A DNA stretch of 64,000 bases. Source: JAXMCI01 sp046349435 (GTDB lineage: Bacteria > Pseudomonadota > Alphaproteobacteria > Dongiales > Dongiaceae). The DNA lies in contig JAXMCI010000017.1 in assembly GCA_046349435.1 (NCBI GenBank), forward strand, positions 62,001 to 126,000, given 5' to 3'. Shown here one piece after another: positions 35,752-44,481 of this stretch (the stretch's first letter is position 1; every line of letters begins with the position of its first letter). A model generated the notes under the pieces. It was given only the letters and a program-made list of their open reading frames with translations. It did no database searches and had not been told where the DNA came from. The position numbers and the translations under genes are program-made.

Positions 35752-36562
35752 ATGCCGCCGGCGCGGCGCGCCGCGATCCGGCTGCAACCCCGGCCAGAAT
35801 TCCCGGCGCGGTGCCGACCGGCGGTGCGCGGGCTGCGGGTCGCCTACGGGCCGGTCGAGGCGGTGCGGGGCATCGACCTCGAGGTCGGGCCGGGCGAGAT
35901 CGTCGCGCTGATCGGCGCCAACGGCGCCGGCAAGACGACGACGCTGCTCGCCCTCTCCGGCGGGCGCCGCGGCCGGCTCGATCCTGCTCGGCGGCGAGGC
36001 GATCGAGCGCTGGCCGGCGGCGGCGATCGCCGCGGCGGGGGTGGCGCACGTCCCCGAGGGGCGCCGCATCTTCCCGCGCATGACGGTGTGGGAGAACCTC
36101 GTCATGGGCGGCCATGCCCGCCACGCCATCCCCGACGCGGCCGATCTCGAGCGCGTCTTCGCGCTCTTCCCGGTGCTGCGCGAGCGCCTCGCCCAGCCCG
36201 GCGGCACGCTGTCGGGCGGCGAGCAGCAGATGCTCGCCATGGCGCGGGCCATCGTCGCGCGGCCCCGGCTGCTGCTGCTCGACGAGCCGACCATGGGCCT
36301 CGCCCCGCCGCTGGCGCGCGCTGGTTCTGCAGACCGTCGGCGAGATCGCCGCCGCCGGCACCGCGATCCTGCTGGTCGAGCAGAACGCCGCGCTCGCGCT
36401 GGCGCTTCTCGCCGACCGCGCCTGCGTGATGGAACGCGGCCGCATCCGCCTCTCCGCCCGGCCGCCACCCTGTCGCTCGACGGCGAGGTCCGGGCGCTCT
36501 ATCTGGATCCCCTCCGCGCGAGCGGGAGAGGGAGGGGCCCGGCGCGTCAGCGCCGAGGGTGA
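35752..36562 (+). pseudogene. livF: LivF ATPase, three frameshifts
   Basis: Walker A is GANGAGKTT, the signature TLSGGEQQMLAMARA and Walker B LLLLDEPTMG, all typical of LivF. Frame changes are needed near 35975, 36315 and 36460. No stop separates it from LivG in the current frame, so either the boundary stop was lost by an indel or all three domains are fused. The end (36562) is the stop of the last matching frame. Confidence 0.75.
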
Positions 36563-36622
36563 GGGTCGCGCGGCGGCACCGCCCTCACCCCGACCCTCTC
36601 CCGCAAGCGGGAGAGGGAGCTA
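36521..36622. repeat. Dispersed inverted repeat (CCCTCTCCCGC type)
   Basis: Arms GCGGGAGAGGGAG and CCCTCTCCCGCAAGCGGGAG, with inner arms GAGGGTGAGGGT and ACCGCCCTCACCCC. This is a familiar proteobacterial intergenic repeat. It lies at the convergent end of livF and the HD-like gene and could act as a transcription end for both. Confidence 0.65.
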
Positions 36623-36640
36623 TGCGATAGGATATGCGTC

Positions 36641-37840
36641 CTACTTCCCCGACACCAGCCGCAGCACCGTGTCCCGCGCCGCGTCGTAGCCCTCGCGGAC
36701 CAGGATCTCGTAGAGCGGGATCTGGCCGAGCTGCGACCAGACGTAGTTCTTCAGCTGGTTGAAGGGCCGGCCGGCGAGGTCGCGGTCGCTGAGGCCGAGC
36801 GCGTCGCGGGCGATCTGCTGCAGCATCGGCCCCGTGTGGAGCTGTGCGGCGCCCATCGCATAGGGCCAGTTCATGTCGGCGAGGTGGGTGACCCACTGCT
36901 CGCCCGGCACCGGCGCCAGCACCTCGCGTCCGCCGCGCCGCTCGAGCAGCCCGTAATCCACCGGGTCGACCTGGGCCATCACCGCGGCGGCCTTGATGAA
37001 GTGCGCCACGCGGTCGAGGCCGATCCAGTTGCAGACCACCTTCTTGCCGTCCATCCGGGCATCGAGCGCGGAGAGCTGGTGCGCCGCCGCCATCGCCATG
37101 ACGATGCGCGAATCGAAGCGCCGGTACATCAGCTCGGCGGTGACGTAGATGCAGTGGGCATGCCAGGTGTCGTCGTAGACGGTGCGCGGCTCCTCCAGCC
37201 AGGAGCCGTCCTCCTGCCACTGGTAGAGCCAGACCTTCGGGTACTCGTGGACGCAGAGCGCGGCGGCCGGCAGGTCGCGGTTGAGCGGCACGCCGTAGAA
37301 CTGGCGGTAGTTCTGCGTGTAGGCGTCGGCCATGCGCACGTTGTAGGCGACGGTGACGGCGAGCCCGCCGGGATGGGCGTTGTAGAAGTCGTTGTGGCTG
37401 GAGGGCGCCGTCAGGTAGCTCTGCGGGTTCATGTGGCCGCGCGGCCAGACCTCGTCGGGATGGTCCTCGCGGTTGAAGAAGCCGAGCTTGACCATCTCGT
37501 CGAACAGCCGGCGCCGGTCGGCGTCGCCGGGATAGAGCTCGAGGAAGCTGATCCGCGGCTTCTCCACGCATTCCGTCATCAGCCGGCGATAGCCGGCATC
37601 CTCGAGGCTGGCGGCGGTGGCGAGCAGCTCGTTGTAGGCGCTGGTGACCAGCCGGGAGGCCCGCGCCATCGCCTCGGGCGAGAGCGCGATCACCGCCTCG
37701 AGCGGCAGGCGCTCCGGCAGGGCGAGATCGGCGGAGAAGCCGCCATAGGCGAAGCGGCCGGGCAGCGGGCCTCCGGGGTTGCCGACCGAATGGGCGTGCG
37801 CGTGCCCGTGCGCGTGGCCGTGGTGATGGGCATGGGTCAT
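36641..37840 (-). CDS. HD-domain-like protein with His-rich N-terminus
   Basis: A 399-residue protein. Residues 3-17 hold nine histidines (MTHAHHHGHAHGHAHAH), suggesting metal binding. The middle part follows the spacing of HD-superfamily hydrolases: His156 (NAHPGGLAV), then His198-Glu199 (CVHEYPK) where HD enzymes have His-Asp, then His227/His229 and His254. Substitution of the metal Asp by Glu is unusual, and the family match is my reading, not proven. It begins inside the stop of the upstream ATPase gene (ATGA overlap), so it belongs to the importer operon. Confidence 0.55.
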   Translation of the reverse strand: MTHAHHHGHAHGHAHAHSVGNPGGPLPGRFAYGGFSADLALPERLPLEAVIALSPEAMARASRLVTSAYNELLATAASLEDAGYRRLMTECVEKPRISFLELYPGDADRRRLFDEMVKLGFFNREDHPDEVWPRGHMNPQSYLTAPSSHNDFYNAHPGGLAVTVAYNVRMADAYTQNYRQFYGVPLNRDLPAAALCVHEYPKVWLYQWQEDGSWLEEPRTVYDDTWHAHCIYVTAELMYRRFDSRIVMAMAAAHQLSALDARMDGKKVVCNWIGLDRVAHFIKAAAVMAQVDPVDYGLLERRGGREVLAPVPGEQWVTHLADMNWPYAMGAAQLHTGPMLQQIARDALGLSDRDLAGRPFNQLKNYVWSQLGQIPLYEILVREGYDAARDTVLRLVSGK

Positions 37841-38985
37841 GGCTGGGCTCCCTGGTTGGCCCCTTGCTGGGCGAGAACGGGCCCGGCCGCCGGCGGCGCG
37901 AGGAAGCGCCCGCTGTCGCGGTCGAGCAGACGGTGGGGTTGCGGCGCGAAGCCGATCCAGACCTGCTGGTCGGGCGCGGCGTGGAAGCCGCGCGGCACCA
38001 GCGCCTTCAGCAGGCTGTCGCCGAGCCTGAGGTCGAGCACGCGCCGGGCGCCGAGATGCTCGCTCCAGACGGTGCGCGCCGGGAACGGCGTGGCGGCGGT
38101 CTCGGCCGGCGACACCGCGATCTCCTCGGCGCGCAGCCCGATGGCGAGCGCGCGCGGCCGGGCCGCCGGCGCCAGGGCGCGGGCCGCCGGCATGGCGAGC
38201 CGGAAGCCGGCGCCGGCCAGCACCGGCACGTCGCCGGCGCCGCCCTCGAGCGCCGCCGGCAGCAGGTTCATCGGCTGCGCTCCCACGAAGCGGGCGACGA
38301 ACTCGGTGGCCGGCCGCTGATAGACCTCGGCGGGCGGCCCGATCTGGCGGAAGCGGCCCTGGTCGAGCACCCCGATGCGGTCGGCCAGGCTCATCGCCTC
38401 GACCTGGTCGTGGGTGACGTAGAGCATGGTCTGGCGGCCGGCCGCGTGCATCCGCTTGAAGGCCAGCCGGAGCGCGATGCGCAGCCGCGCATCGAGGTTG
38501 GCGAGCGGCTCGTCGAGCATCAGCAGCGCGCCCGGCCGGATGATCGCCCGGCCGATCGCGACCCGCTGCTGCTCGCCGCCGGAGAAGGTGCGGGGATGGC
38601 GGTCGAGCAGGTGCTCGACCTTGAGCAGCGCCGCGACCTCGGCGACCCGCCGCCCGATCTCGTCGACCGGCACCGCCGCGGCACGCAGCGGGAAGGCGAG
38701 GTTCTCGAAGGCGGTCAGCGTCGGGAACAGCGCGTTGGTCTGGAACAGCAGGCTGAGGTTGCGCTCGCGCGGCGCCAGGTCGTCGAGCCGGCGGCCGTCG
38801 AGCGCGATGCTGCCGGCCTCGGGCCGGACCAGGCCGGCGATCGCCTTCAGCAGGGTCGACTTGCCGGCATTGGTCGGCCCCAGGATGACGAAGAGCTCGC
38901 CCGGCCGGACCGCGAGCTCGACGCCGTCGAGCGCCACGACCTTGCCGAAGCGCTTGGCCAGCGCGCTGACGGCGAGCCCGCTCAC
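37837..38985 (-). CDS. CUT1-type ABC transporter ATPase (UgpC/MalK-like), second of two
   Basis: A 382-residue ATPase with Walker A GPTNAGKST, signature FSGGEQQRVAIGRA, Walker B LLMLDEPLANLD, and a C-terminal TOBE-like regulatory region from about residue 240. It starts with GTG overlapping the stop of the first ATPase gene (GTGA). The presence of two different ATPases suggests a heterodimer, as in GlpS/GlpT of the rhizobial glycerol importer. Confidence 0.9.
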   Translation of the reverse strand: MSGLAVSALAKRFGKVVALDGVELAVRPGELFVILGPTNAGKSTLLKAIAGLVRPEAGSIALDGRRLDDLAPRERNLSLLFQTNALFPTLTAFENLAFPLRAAAVPVDEIGRRVAEVAALLKVEHLLDRHPRTFSGGEQQRVAIGRAIIRPGALLMLDEPLANLDARLRIALRLAFKRMHAAGRQTMLYVTHDQVEAMSLADRIGVLDQGRFRQIGPPAEVYQRPATEFVARFVGAQPMNLLPAALEGGAGDVPVLAGAGFRLAMPAARALAPAARPRALAIGLRAEEIAVSPAETAATPFPARTVWSEHLGARRVLDLRLGDSLLKALVPRGFHAAPDQQVWIGFAPQPHRLLDRDSGRFLAPPAAGPVLAQQGANQGAQP

Positions 38986-40085
38986 GCCGCGCGCTCCAGC
39001 GCCGCCGGCCGGACGACGCGGCCGCTGCCGGCCTCGATCAGGTGCAGCCGCTCGGGCGGCAGGCGCAGCTGCAGCCGCTCGCCCGGCCGGGCGAAGCCGG
39101 GCGGGGCCACGGCGCGGATCGTCTCGCCGGCATAGTCGAGATGCAGCACGCATTCGGCGCCGAGATCCTCGACCACGCCGACCTCGACGGCAATGCCGTC
39201 GGGCTGCGGCTCGCGGCCGAGCGCGAGGTCGTGCGGCCGGATGGCCAGCTGGTGGCGGCCGGGCGCGAGGTCGCCGCGGCCGAGCCGGAGCCCGCGATGC
39301 AGCGCCGTGGCGGCGACCAGCTCGCCGCCCTCGCGCGTCACCTCGCAGCCGATCAGGTTGATCGGCGGGTCGCCGATGAACTCGGCGACGAAGCGGTCGA
39401 CCGGGCGGTCGTAGATCTCGTCGGGCGTGCCGATCTGCAGCAGGGCGCCGTCCCGCATGATGGCGATGCGGTCCGACATGCTCATCGCCTCGACCTGGTC
39501 GTGGGTGACGTAGAGCACGGTCTGGCCGAGCTCGCGCTGCAGCTGCTTCAGCTCGCCGCGCAGCGCGGCGCGCAGCGCGGCGTCGAGGTTGGACATCGGC
39601 TCGTCGAGCAGCAGCAGCTCGGGCTCGGTCAGCAGCACGCGGCCGAGCGCCACGCGCTGCATCTCGCTCATGTTGAGGCTGTCGCCGCGCCGCTTCAGCC
39701 GGTCGGCGAGGCCGAGCTTCTCCGCCATGGCGGCGACGCGGCGCCGGCGCTCGCCCCAGCCGAGGCCGCGGCCGGCCAGCCCGAATCCGAGATTGGCCGC
39801 CACCGTCAGGCGCGAGAAGACGGCGTAGTCCTGGAACACCAGGCCGATGCGCCGGCGCTGCGGCGGCAGGTCGTTCACCACCCGGCCGTCGACCCGGATC
39901 TCGCCCTCGGTCGGCTGCTCGAAGCCGGCGATCATGGCCAGCGTCGTCGACTTGCCGCAGCCCGACGGCCCGAGCAGCGAGACGAACTCGCCCTTGCCGA
40001 CGGCGAGCGACAGGCCGCGCACCGCCTGCACCGCGTCGAAGCGCTTGACGAGCGAGCGCAGCTCGAGGCGGGGCGGCTGGCTCAT
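38982..40085 (-). CDS. CUT1-type ABC transporter ATPase with altered signature motif
   Basis: A 367-residue ATPase with a normal Walker A (GPSGCGKST) and Walker B (LLLLDEPMSNLD), but the LSGGQ signature is replaced by LNMSEMQ (followed by RVALGR). In a heterodimer this would leave one composite ATP site weak, with the intact signature of the partner ATPase serving the other. It overlaps the permease gene upstream and the second ATPase gene downstream by 4 bp each. Confidence 0.9.
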   Translation of the reverse strand: MSQPPRLELRSLVKRFDAVQAVRGLSLAVGKGEFVSLLGPSGCGKSTTLAMIAGFEQPTEGEIRVDGRVVNDLPPQRRRIGLVFQDYAVFSRLTVAANLGFGLAGRGLGWGERRRRVAAMAEKLGLADRLKRRGDSLNMSEMQRVALGRVLLTEPELLLLDEPMSNLDAALRAALRGELKQLQRELGQTVLYVTHDQVEAMSMSDRIAIMRDGALLQIGTPDEIYDRPVDRFVAEFIGDPPINLIGCEVTREGGELVAATALHRGLRLGRGDLAPGRHQLAIRPHDLALGREPQPDGIAVEVGVVEDLGAECVLHLDYAGETIRAVAPPGFARPGERLQLRLPPERLHLIEAGSGRVVRPAALERAA

Positions 40086-41002
40086 CGCTTGACGGCGCCG
40101 AAGGACAGCCCGCGCACCAGGTGGCGCTGGATCAGGTAGCCGAAGAAGATCACCGGGACGGTGGAGATCGCGCCCATCGCCGCCTGCACGCCGTAGAGCT
40201 TGCCGGAGCTGGCCGAGACGTAGTTGGCGACCTGCACGGTGACGGTGACGACGCGGCCGCTGGTCAGCGTCAGCGCGAAGAGGAATTCCGACCAGTTGAG
40301 GATGAAGACGAAGAGGGCGGTGGCCAGGATGCCGCCCTTGACCAGCGGCAGGGTCACCCGGCGGAAGGCCTGCAGCGGCGTCAGCCCGTGCACCATCGCG
40401 GCGCCCTCGAGCTCGGGCGGCACCTCGTCGATGAAGCTGCGGATCATCCAGATGCTGAAGGGCAGGGTGAAGGCGGTGTAGGCGATCACCATGCCGGCGT
40501 AGGAATCGGTGAGGCCGAGCAGCGAGAACAGCACCACCATCGGCACCACCACGGCGATCGGCGGGAACATCCGGATGGTGAGGAACTGGAAGGCGAAGCT
40601 CGGGCCGCCGGTGCCGAAGCGCGAGATGGCGTAGGCGGCGAGCGTGCCGAAGGCGACCGAGAAGAAGGTTGCCAGGACCGAGATGATGGCCGAGTCGCCG
40701 AACGCCTTCCAGGCGCTGCCCGAGACCTTGTAGTCGAGCGATCCCGATTCCTGGGCCGCCACGCGGCGCGCCTCCTCGGGGAAGAAGACGATGCGGTAGT
40801 TCTGCAGCGTCGGATGGCTGGTGATCCAGACCGGCGGCGAGGCGGCCCATTCCTCCTGCGGCTTCAGCGAGGTCGAGACCAGCCAGAAGATCGGGAAGAA
40901 GGCGATGACCATGGCGACCAGCACGGCCACGCGGCGCAGCGCCCGCCAGACGCGGCTGCCGGCCGCATGCGGCGCCACGGCGGCGCGGCGTGCCTCAGCC
41001 AT
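40082..41002 (-). CDS. CUT1-type ABC transporter permease (MalG-like)
   Basis: A 306-residue permease with six hydrophobic helices and the EAA loop ELEGAAMVHGLTPLQAFRRV (about residues 201-220). The N-terminal helix is preceded by a basic stretch. It overlaps the neighbouring permease and ATPase genes, as expected for one operon. Confidence 0.92.
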   Translation of the reverse strand: MAEARRAAVAPHAAGSRVWRALRRVAVLVAMVIAFFPIFWLVSTSLKPQEEWAASPPVWITSHPTLQNYRIVFFPEEARRVAAQESGSLDYKVSGSAWKAFGDSAIISVLATFFSVAFGTLAAYAISRFGTGGPSFAFQFLTIRMFPPIAVVVPMVVLFSLLGLTDSYAGMVIAYTAFTLPFSIWMIRSFIDEVPPELEGAAMVHGLTPLQAFRRVTLPLVKGGILATALFVFILNWSEFLFALTLTSGRVVTVTVQVANYVSASSGKLYGVQAAMGAISTVPVIFFGYLIQRHLVRGLSFGAVKR

Positions 41003-41873
41003 GGCGGCGCAGCGGCCGCGCCAGCGCGGCGCAGAGCGAGGTCACCAGCACCAGCACGATCAGCGCCGCCGCAGCCACGTAGCCCATGCGGAAATAGACG
41101 AAGGCGCCGTTGTACATGAACATCGAGATCGTCTCGGTCGAGGCGCCGGGACCGCCGCGGGTCAGGATATAGACGGGGTCGAAGATCTTGAAGGTCTCGA
41201 TCGCCCGGATCATCACCGCCAGCAGCAGCACCGGCGCCAGCAGCGGCAGCACGATGCGGAAGAAGATCCTGGGCGGCGAGGCGCCGAGCACGATGGCGGC
41301 GCGCAGCTGGTTCTGCGGCAGGCTCATCAGCCCGGTCAGCACCAGCAGGAACATCAGCGGCGTCCACTGCCAGATCTCCGCCAGGATGATCGGCAGCATC
41401 GCCCAGTCGGGGTCCGACAGCCAGGAGAACGCGAAGGGCCGGCCGAGCAGCAGCGAGATCAGGTGGTTGATCGGGCCGCGCTCGTTGAACAGCATGAAGA
41501 AGGCGTTGGCCGCGTCGACCGGCACGATCATCATCGGCAGGATGATGACGCTGACGGCGAGCTTGCGCCACGGCCACTCGTCGAGGAACAGCAGCGCCAG
41601 CGCCAGCGCCAGCGCGAGCTCGGCCAGCACGCAGATGCCGACCACGACCACCGTGCGGATCACCGCCGCGATGAAGCGGTCGTCGAACCAGAGGTCGTTG
41701 AAGTTCCAGTACCAGATCAGCTCGGAGCGGTACCAGGGCTCGCCGCTGGTCGGCTGCCAGTCGGTCAGGCTGAGCCAGATCGCGATCAGCGTCGGCACCA
41801 GCACGACGGCGAGCATGGTGAGCTGCGCCGGCAGCACCAGCCGGACGCCGAGCGGGATGCGCCAGCGCCTCAT
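40995..41873 (-). CDS. CUT1-type ABC transporter permease (MalF/UgpA-like)
   Basis: A 292-residue permease with six helices and the EAA loop LRAAIVLGASPPRIFFRIVL. The start at 41873 (MRRWRIPLG) is preferred; an in-frame ATG at 41918 would fall in the upstream repeat. It pairs with the MalG-like permease. Confidence 0.92.
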   Translation of the reverse strand: MRRWRIPLGVRLVLPAQLTMLAVVLVPTLIAIWLSLTDWQPTSGEPWYRSELIWYWNFNDLWFDDRFIAAVIRTVVVVGICVLAELALALALALLFLDEWPWRKLAVSVIILPMMIVPVDAANAFFMLFNERGPINHLISLLLGRPFAFSWLSDPDWAMLPIILAEIWQWTPLMFLLVLTGLMSLPQNQLRAAIVLGASPPRIFFRIVLPLLAPVLLLAVMIRAIETFKIFDPVYILTRGGPGASTETISMFMYNGAFVYFRMGYVAAAALIVLVLVTSLCAALARPLRRHG

Positions 41874-41904
41874 TGCGCCACGGCCCCAGGCACGGTGCGC
41901 CGGC

Positions 41905-41957
41905 ACCCCCCACCCCAACCCTCCCCCGCAAGGGGGGAGGGAGGCGTGAGGGCGGGA
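41905..41957. repeat. Dispersed inverted repeat (CCCTCCCCC type)
   Basis: Arms ACCCTCCCCCGC and GGGGGGAGGGAGG form a hairpin with an AA loop, between the binding-protein gene and the first CUT1 permease gene. In an operon such a hairpin often lowers downstream expression relative to the binding protein. Confidence 0.6.
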
Positions 41958-41994
41958 GAGTGCCGGCTCATCTCGGAACGCAACTTTCCCTGGT

Positions 41995-43464
41995 TCAGGC
42001 CAGCTCCGACCGGATGTCGGCGGGGTAGAGGGTCTTGAGGAAGGCCCACTGCACCTTCTGGCTGCGGGCGCCGAGCCGGCGGGTGATGCGCTCCCAGGTG
42101 CGGGCGGTCTCGTCGAGCGCCTCCTTGGGTGTCATCTTGCCGACGTCGGCGGCCTGGACGTTGACCCTGAGCGTGTCGAAATACTCGCCCTGGCCCTTGA
42201 GGTAGAGGTCGGGGAAGCTGTCCCGCAGGCTCGCCTCGTGCGCCACCAGGAACTCCTTGGTGTAGGTCTTGATGATCTCCGGGTCCTGGTAGTGCGAGGC
42301 CCGGATCGGGTCGAAGTAGCCGCCGGGATCGCGCACCGCGATGGTCGACATCTCCGGGCTGCAGGCATAGAGCGTGTAGAGGTAGGCGATCTCCTGCTCC
42401 TTCGAGACGCTGGAGACGACGTAGTTCCAGCCCCAGTTGAAATAGGGCGTCTTCAGCAGCTTGCCCCGCGGCTTGCCGCCCGGGCCGATGCCGAAGGCGA
42501 GCTTGCCCTTGACCTTCGACTTGTCGGAGTTGAGGAACTTCTGGGTGCCGCCCCAGCCGATGTTGGCGTACTTGTCGCCCTGGCCGTAGGCCTCGAAGTT
42601 CTCGAAGAGGCCGTTGCTGGTGGCGCCGGGATAGAGGAACTTCGATGCGGCGACCAGCTCCTCCAGCGCCTTGACGCCGGCGTCGTTGTTGATCTGCGGC
42701 TTCAGGTTGTCGTCGAAGGGGTAGAAGCCCTTGGCGTGGAAGCGCATCCAGAATTCCCAGGCGATGAAGTACTGGGTGCGGAACAGCGCCCCGCCATACT
42801 TGCCCTTGTCGGGGCGATGGAAGAAGGCGAGCTGGGCGTCGAACTCCTCCCAGGTCTCCGGCACCTTCAGCGCGTAGCCGTGCTTGTCGGCGAAGGCCTT
42901 CTGCTCCTGCGGGTCCTCCAGCCAGTCCTTGAGGTAGAACATCAGGTAGGTGTCGCCGTCGGTCTGGTAGCCGTAGAGGCTGCCCTTGTAGTAGTCGCCG
43001 GCCGAGTAGAGCACGTCGTTCTGGTAGTCCTCGGGCTGGTACTTCTGGGCCAGCGTGTCGAGGTTGACCAGGATGCCCGACTCGGCGAGGTCGGGGATGC
43101 CGAAGGTCGCCGGCAGCGCGATGTCGAAGGAGCCGGCCTTCGACACCGCCTCGAGCAGGACCTTCTGGTTGATCTCGCCGAGCGGCACCTCGACATACTT
43201 GACCTCGATGCCGGTGTCGGCGGTCCAGCGCTCGGCGACCGGCTTGACGTTGCCGAGCGAGCCGGAGGGCTCGAGGATGGTCAGGGTCACCTTGCGGCCC
43301 TCGGCGAGCTTCTTGGCCGCCGCGGCCGAGTCCTTGACCACGTCGCCGAGCGCGCCGGCGGCGCGCGCCCGGTTCATCACGAAGCCCGGCGCGAGCGTCA
43401 GGGCCGAAGCGGCCGCCGCGCCCTTGAGGAAGCGCCGGCGATTGAGGCTGAATCTGTCGGTCAT
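41995..43464 (-). CDS. CUT1-type ABC transporter binding protein, Tat-like signal
   Basis: A 489-residue family 1 solute-binding protein with an N-terminal NRRRFLKG Tat motif followed by a hydrophobic stretch (to about residue 36). The mature part has the usual TILEPSGSLGNVKPVAERW opening. Together with two permeases and two ATPases it resembles the rhizobial glycerol importer GlpSTPQV in layout. The ligand is unknown; a polyol or sugar is most likely. Confidence 0.9.
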   Translation of the reverse strand: MTDRFSLNRRRFLKGAAAASALTLAPGFVMNRARAAGALGDVVKDSAAAAKKLAEGRKVTLTILEPSGSLGNVKPVAERWTADTGIEVKYVEVPLGEINQKVLLEAVSKAGSFDIALPATFGIPDLAESGILVNLDTLAQKYQPEDYQNDVLYSAGDYYKGSLYGYQTDGDTYLMFYLKDWLEDPQEQKAFADKHGYALKVPETWEEFDAQLAFFHRPDKGKYGGALFRTQYFIAWEFWMRFHAKGFYPFDDNLKPQINNDAGVKALEELVAASKFLYPGATSNGLFENFEAYGQGDKYANIGWGGTQKFLNSDKSKVKGKLAFGIGPGGKPRGKLLKTPYFNWGWNYVVSSVSKEQEIAYLYTLYACSPEMSTIAVRDPGGYFDPIRASHYQDPEIIKTYTKEFLVAHEASLRDSFPDLYLKGQGEYFDTLRVNVQAADVGKMTPKEALDETARTWERITRRLGARSQKVQWAFLKTLYPADIRSELA

Positions 43465-43518
43465 CTCTGTCTCCGTTCCCGTTGCCCTGTTCGTTCTCTG
43501 CTTCCTTCTCGTCGCCGC

Positions 43519-44481
43519 CTACTTCATGGCGGCGATCTTGCGGCGGTCCTGGCTGATCAGCACGGCGGCGATCACCACCAGGCCCTTGATCACCATCTGC
43601 GTGTACTGGTTGATGCCCAGCAGGTTGAGGCCGTTGTCGAGCAGCGTGATGATCAGCACGCCGACCAGCGTGCGCTGCACGCCGCCGACGCCGCCCGACA
43701 GCGAGGTGCCGCCGACCACGATGGCGGCGAGGCTGTTGAGCAGCAGCTCCGAGCCCAGCGTCGGGCCGGCCGAGCCGAGCCGGGCGACGGCCAGCGCGCC
43801 ACCCAGCCCGGCCATCGCGCCGGACAGGGTGAAGGCGTAGATCTTGTAGCGCCGCACCGGCACGCCGGCGGTCCGCGCCACCGCCTCGCCGCCGCCGATG
43901 GCGTACATGTAGCGCCCGAAGCGGGTGCGGAAGCAGACGGCGACGGCCGCCGCCCAGGCGACGATGGCGAAGAGCGCGATGTTCGGCACGTAGGGGATCG
44001 CCTGGCCGATCGCGAGATCCTCGAAGGCCGGCGCGTCGAAGCGCAGCGCGCGGCCCTCCAGCAGGTTCCAGGCGGCGCCGGTGAAGACCGACAGGCTGCC
44101 CAGCGTGACGACGAAGGAGGGGATGGTGCCGTAGGCGAAGACCAGGCCGTTGAGCAGCCCGAGGCCGGAACCGATGACGATGCCGGCCAGCACCGCCGCG
44201 ACCCCGAGGTCGAGCCAGTTGATCAGCATCACGGTGATCGAGCCGACCAGCAGCACCATGGCGCCGACCGAGAGGTCGATGCTGCCCATCAGGATGACGA
44301 AGGTGGCGCCGAGGCAGGCGAGCAGCAGGGTGCTGGCCTGGCCGCAGATGGCGGTGAGGTTGCGCAGGCTGAGGAAGGGGCCGGAGGCGGCGCCGAAGAT
44401 CACCAGCAGCGCCAGCACGACGATGACCGGCAGCCAGGCGACCAGCCGGTCGCGGGCCGTGGCGCTGGAGCGGCGGCTCAA
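43519..44481 (-). CDS. CUT2 (ribose-type) ABC transporter permease
   Basis: A 320-residue RbsC-like permease with many hydrophobic helices, the GSIDLSVGAMV segment near the N-terminus and the GGTSLSGGVGGV loop (about residues 258-269) that contacts the ATPase. It overlaps the ATPase gene by 4 bp. It is one of two importers encoded in this single minus-strand block. Confidence 0.92.
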   Translation of the reverse strand: MSRRSSATARDRLVAWLPVIVVLALLVIFGAASGPFLSLRNLTAICGQASTLLLACLGATFVILMGSIDLSVGAMVLLVGSITVMLINWLDLGVAAVLAGIVIGSGLGLLNGLVFAYGTIPSFVVTLGSLSVFTGAAWNLLEGRALRFDAPAFEDLAIGQAIPYVPNIALFAIVAWAAAVAVCFRTRFGRYMYAIGGGEAVARTAGVPVRRYKIYAFTLSGAMAGLGGALAVARLGSAGPTLGSELLLNSLAAIVVGGTSLSGGVGGVQRTLVGVLIITLLDNGLNLLGINQYTQMVIKGLVVIAAVLISQDRRKIAAMK

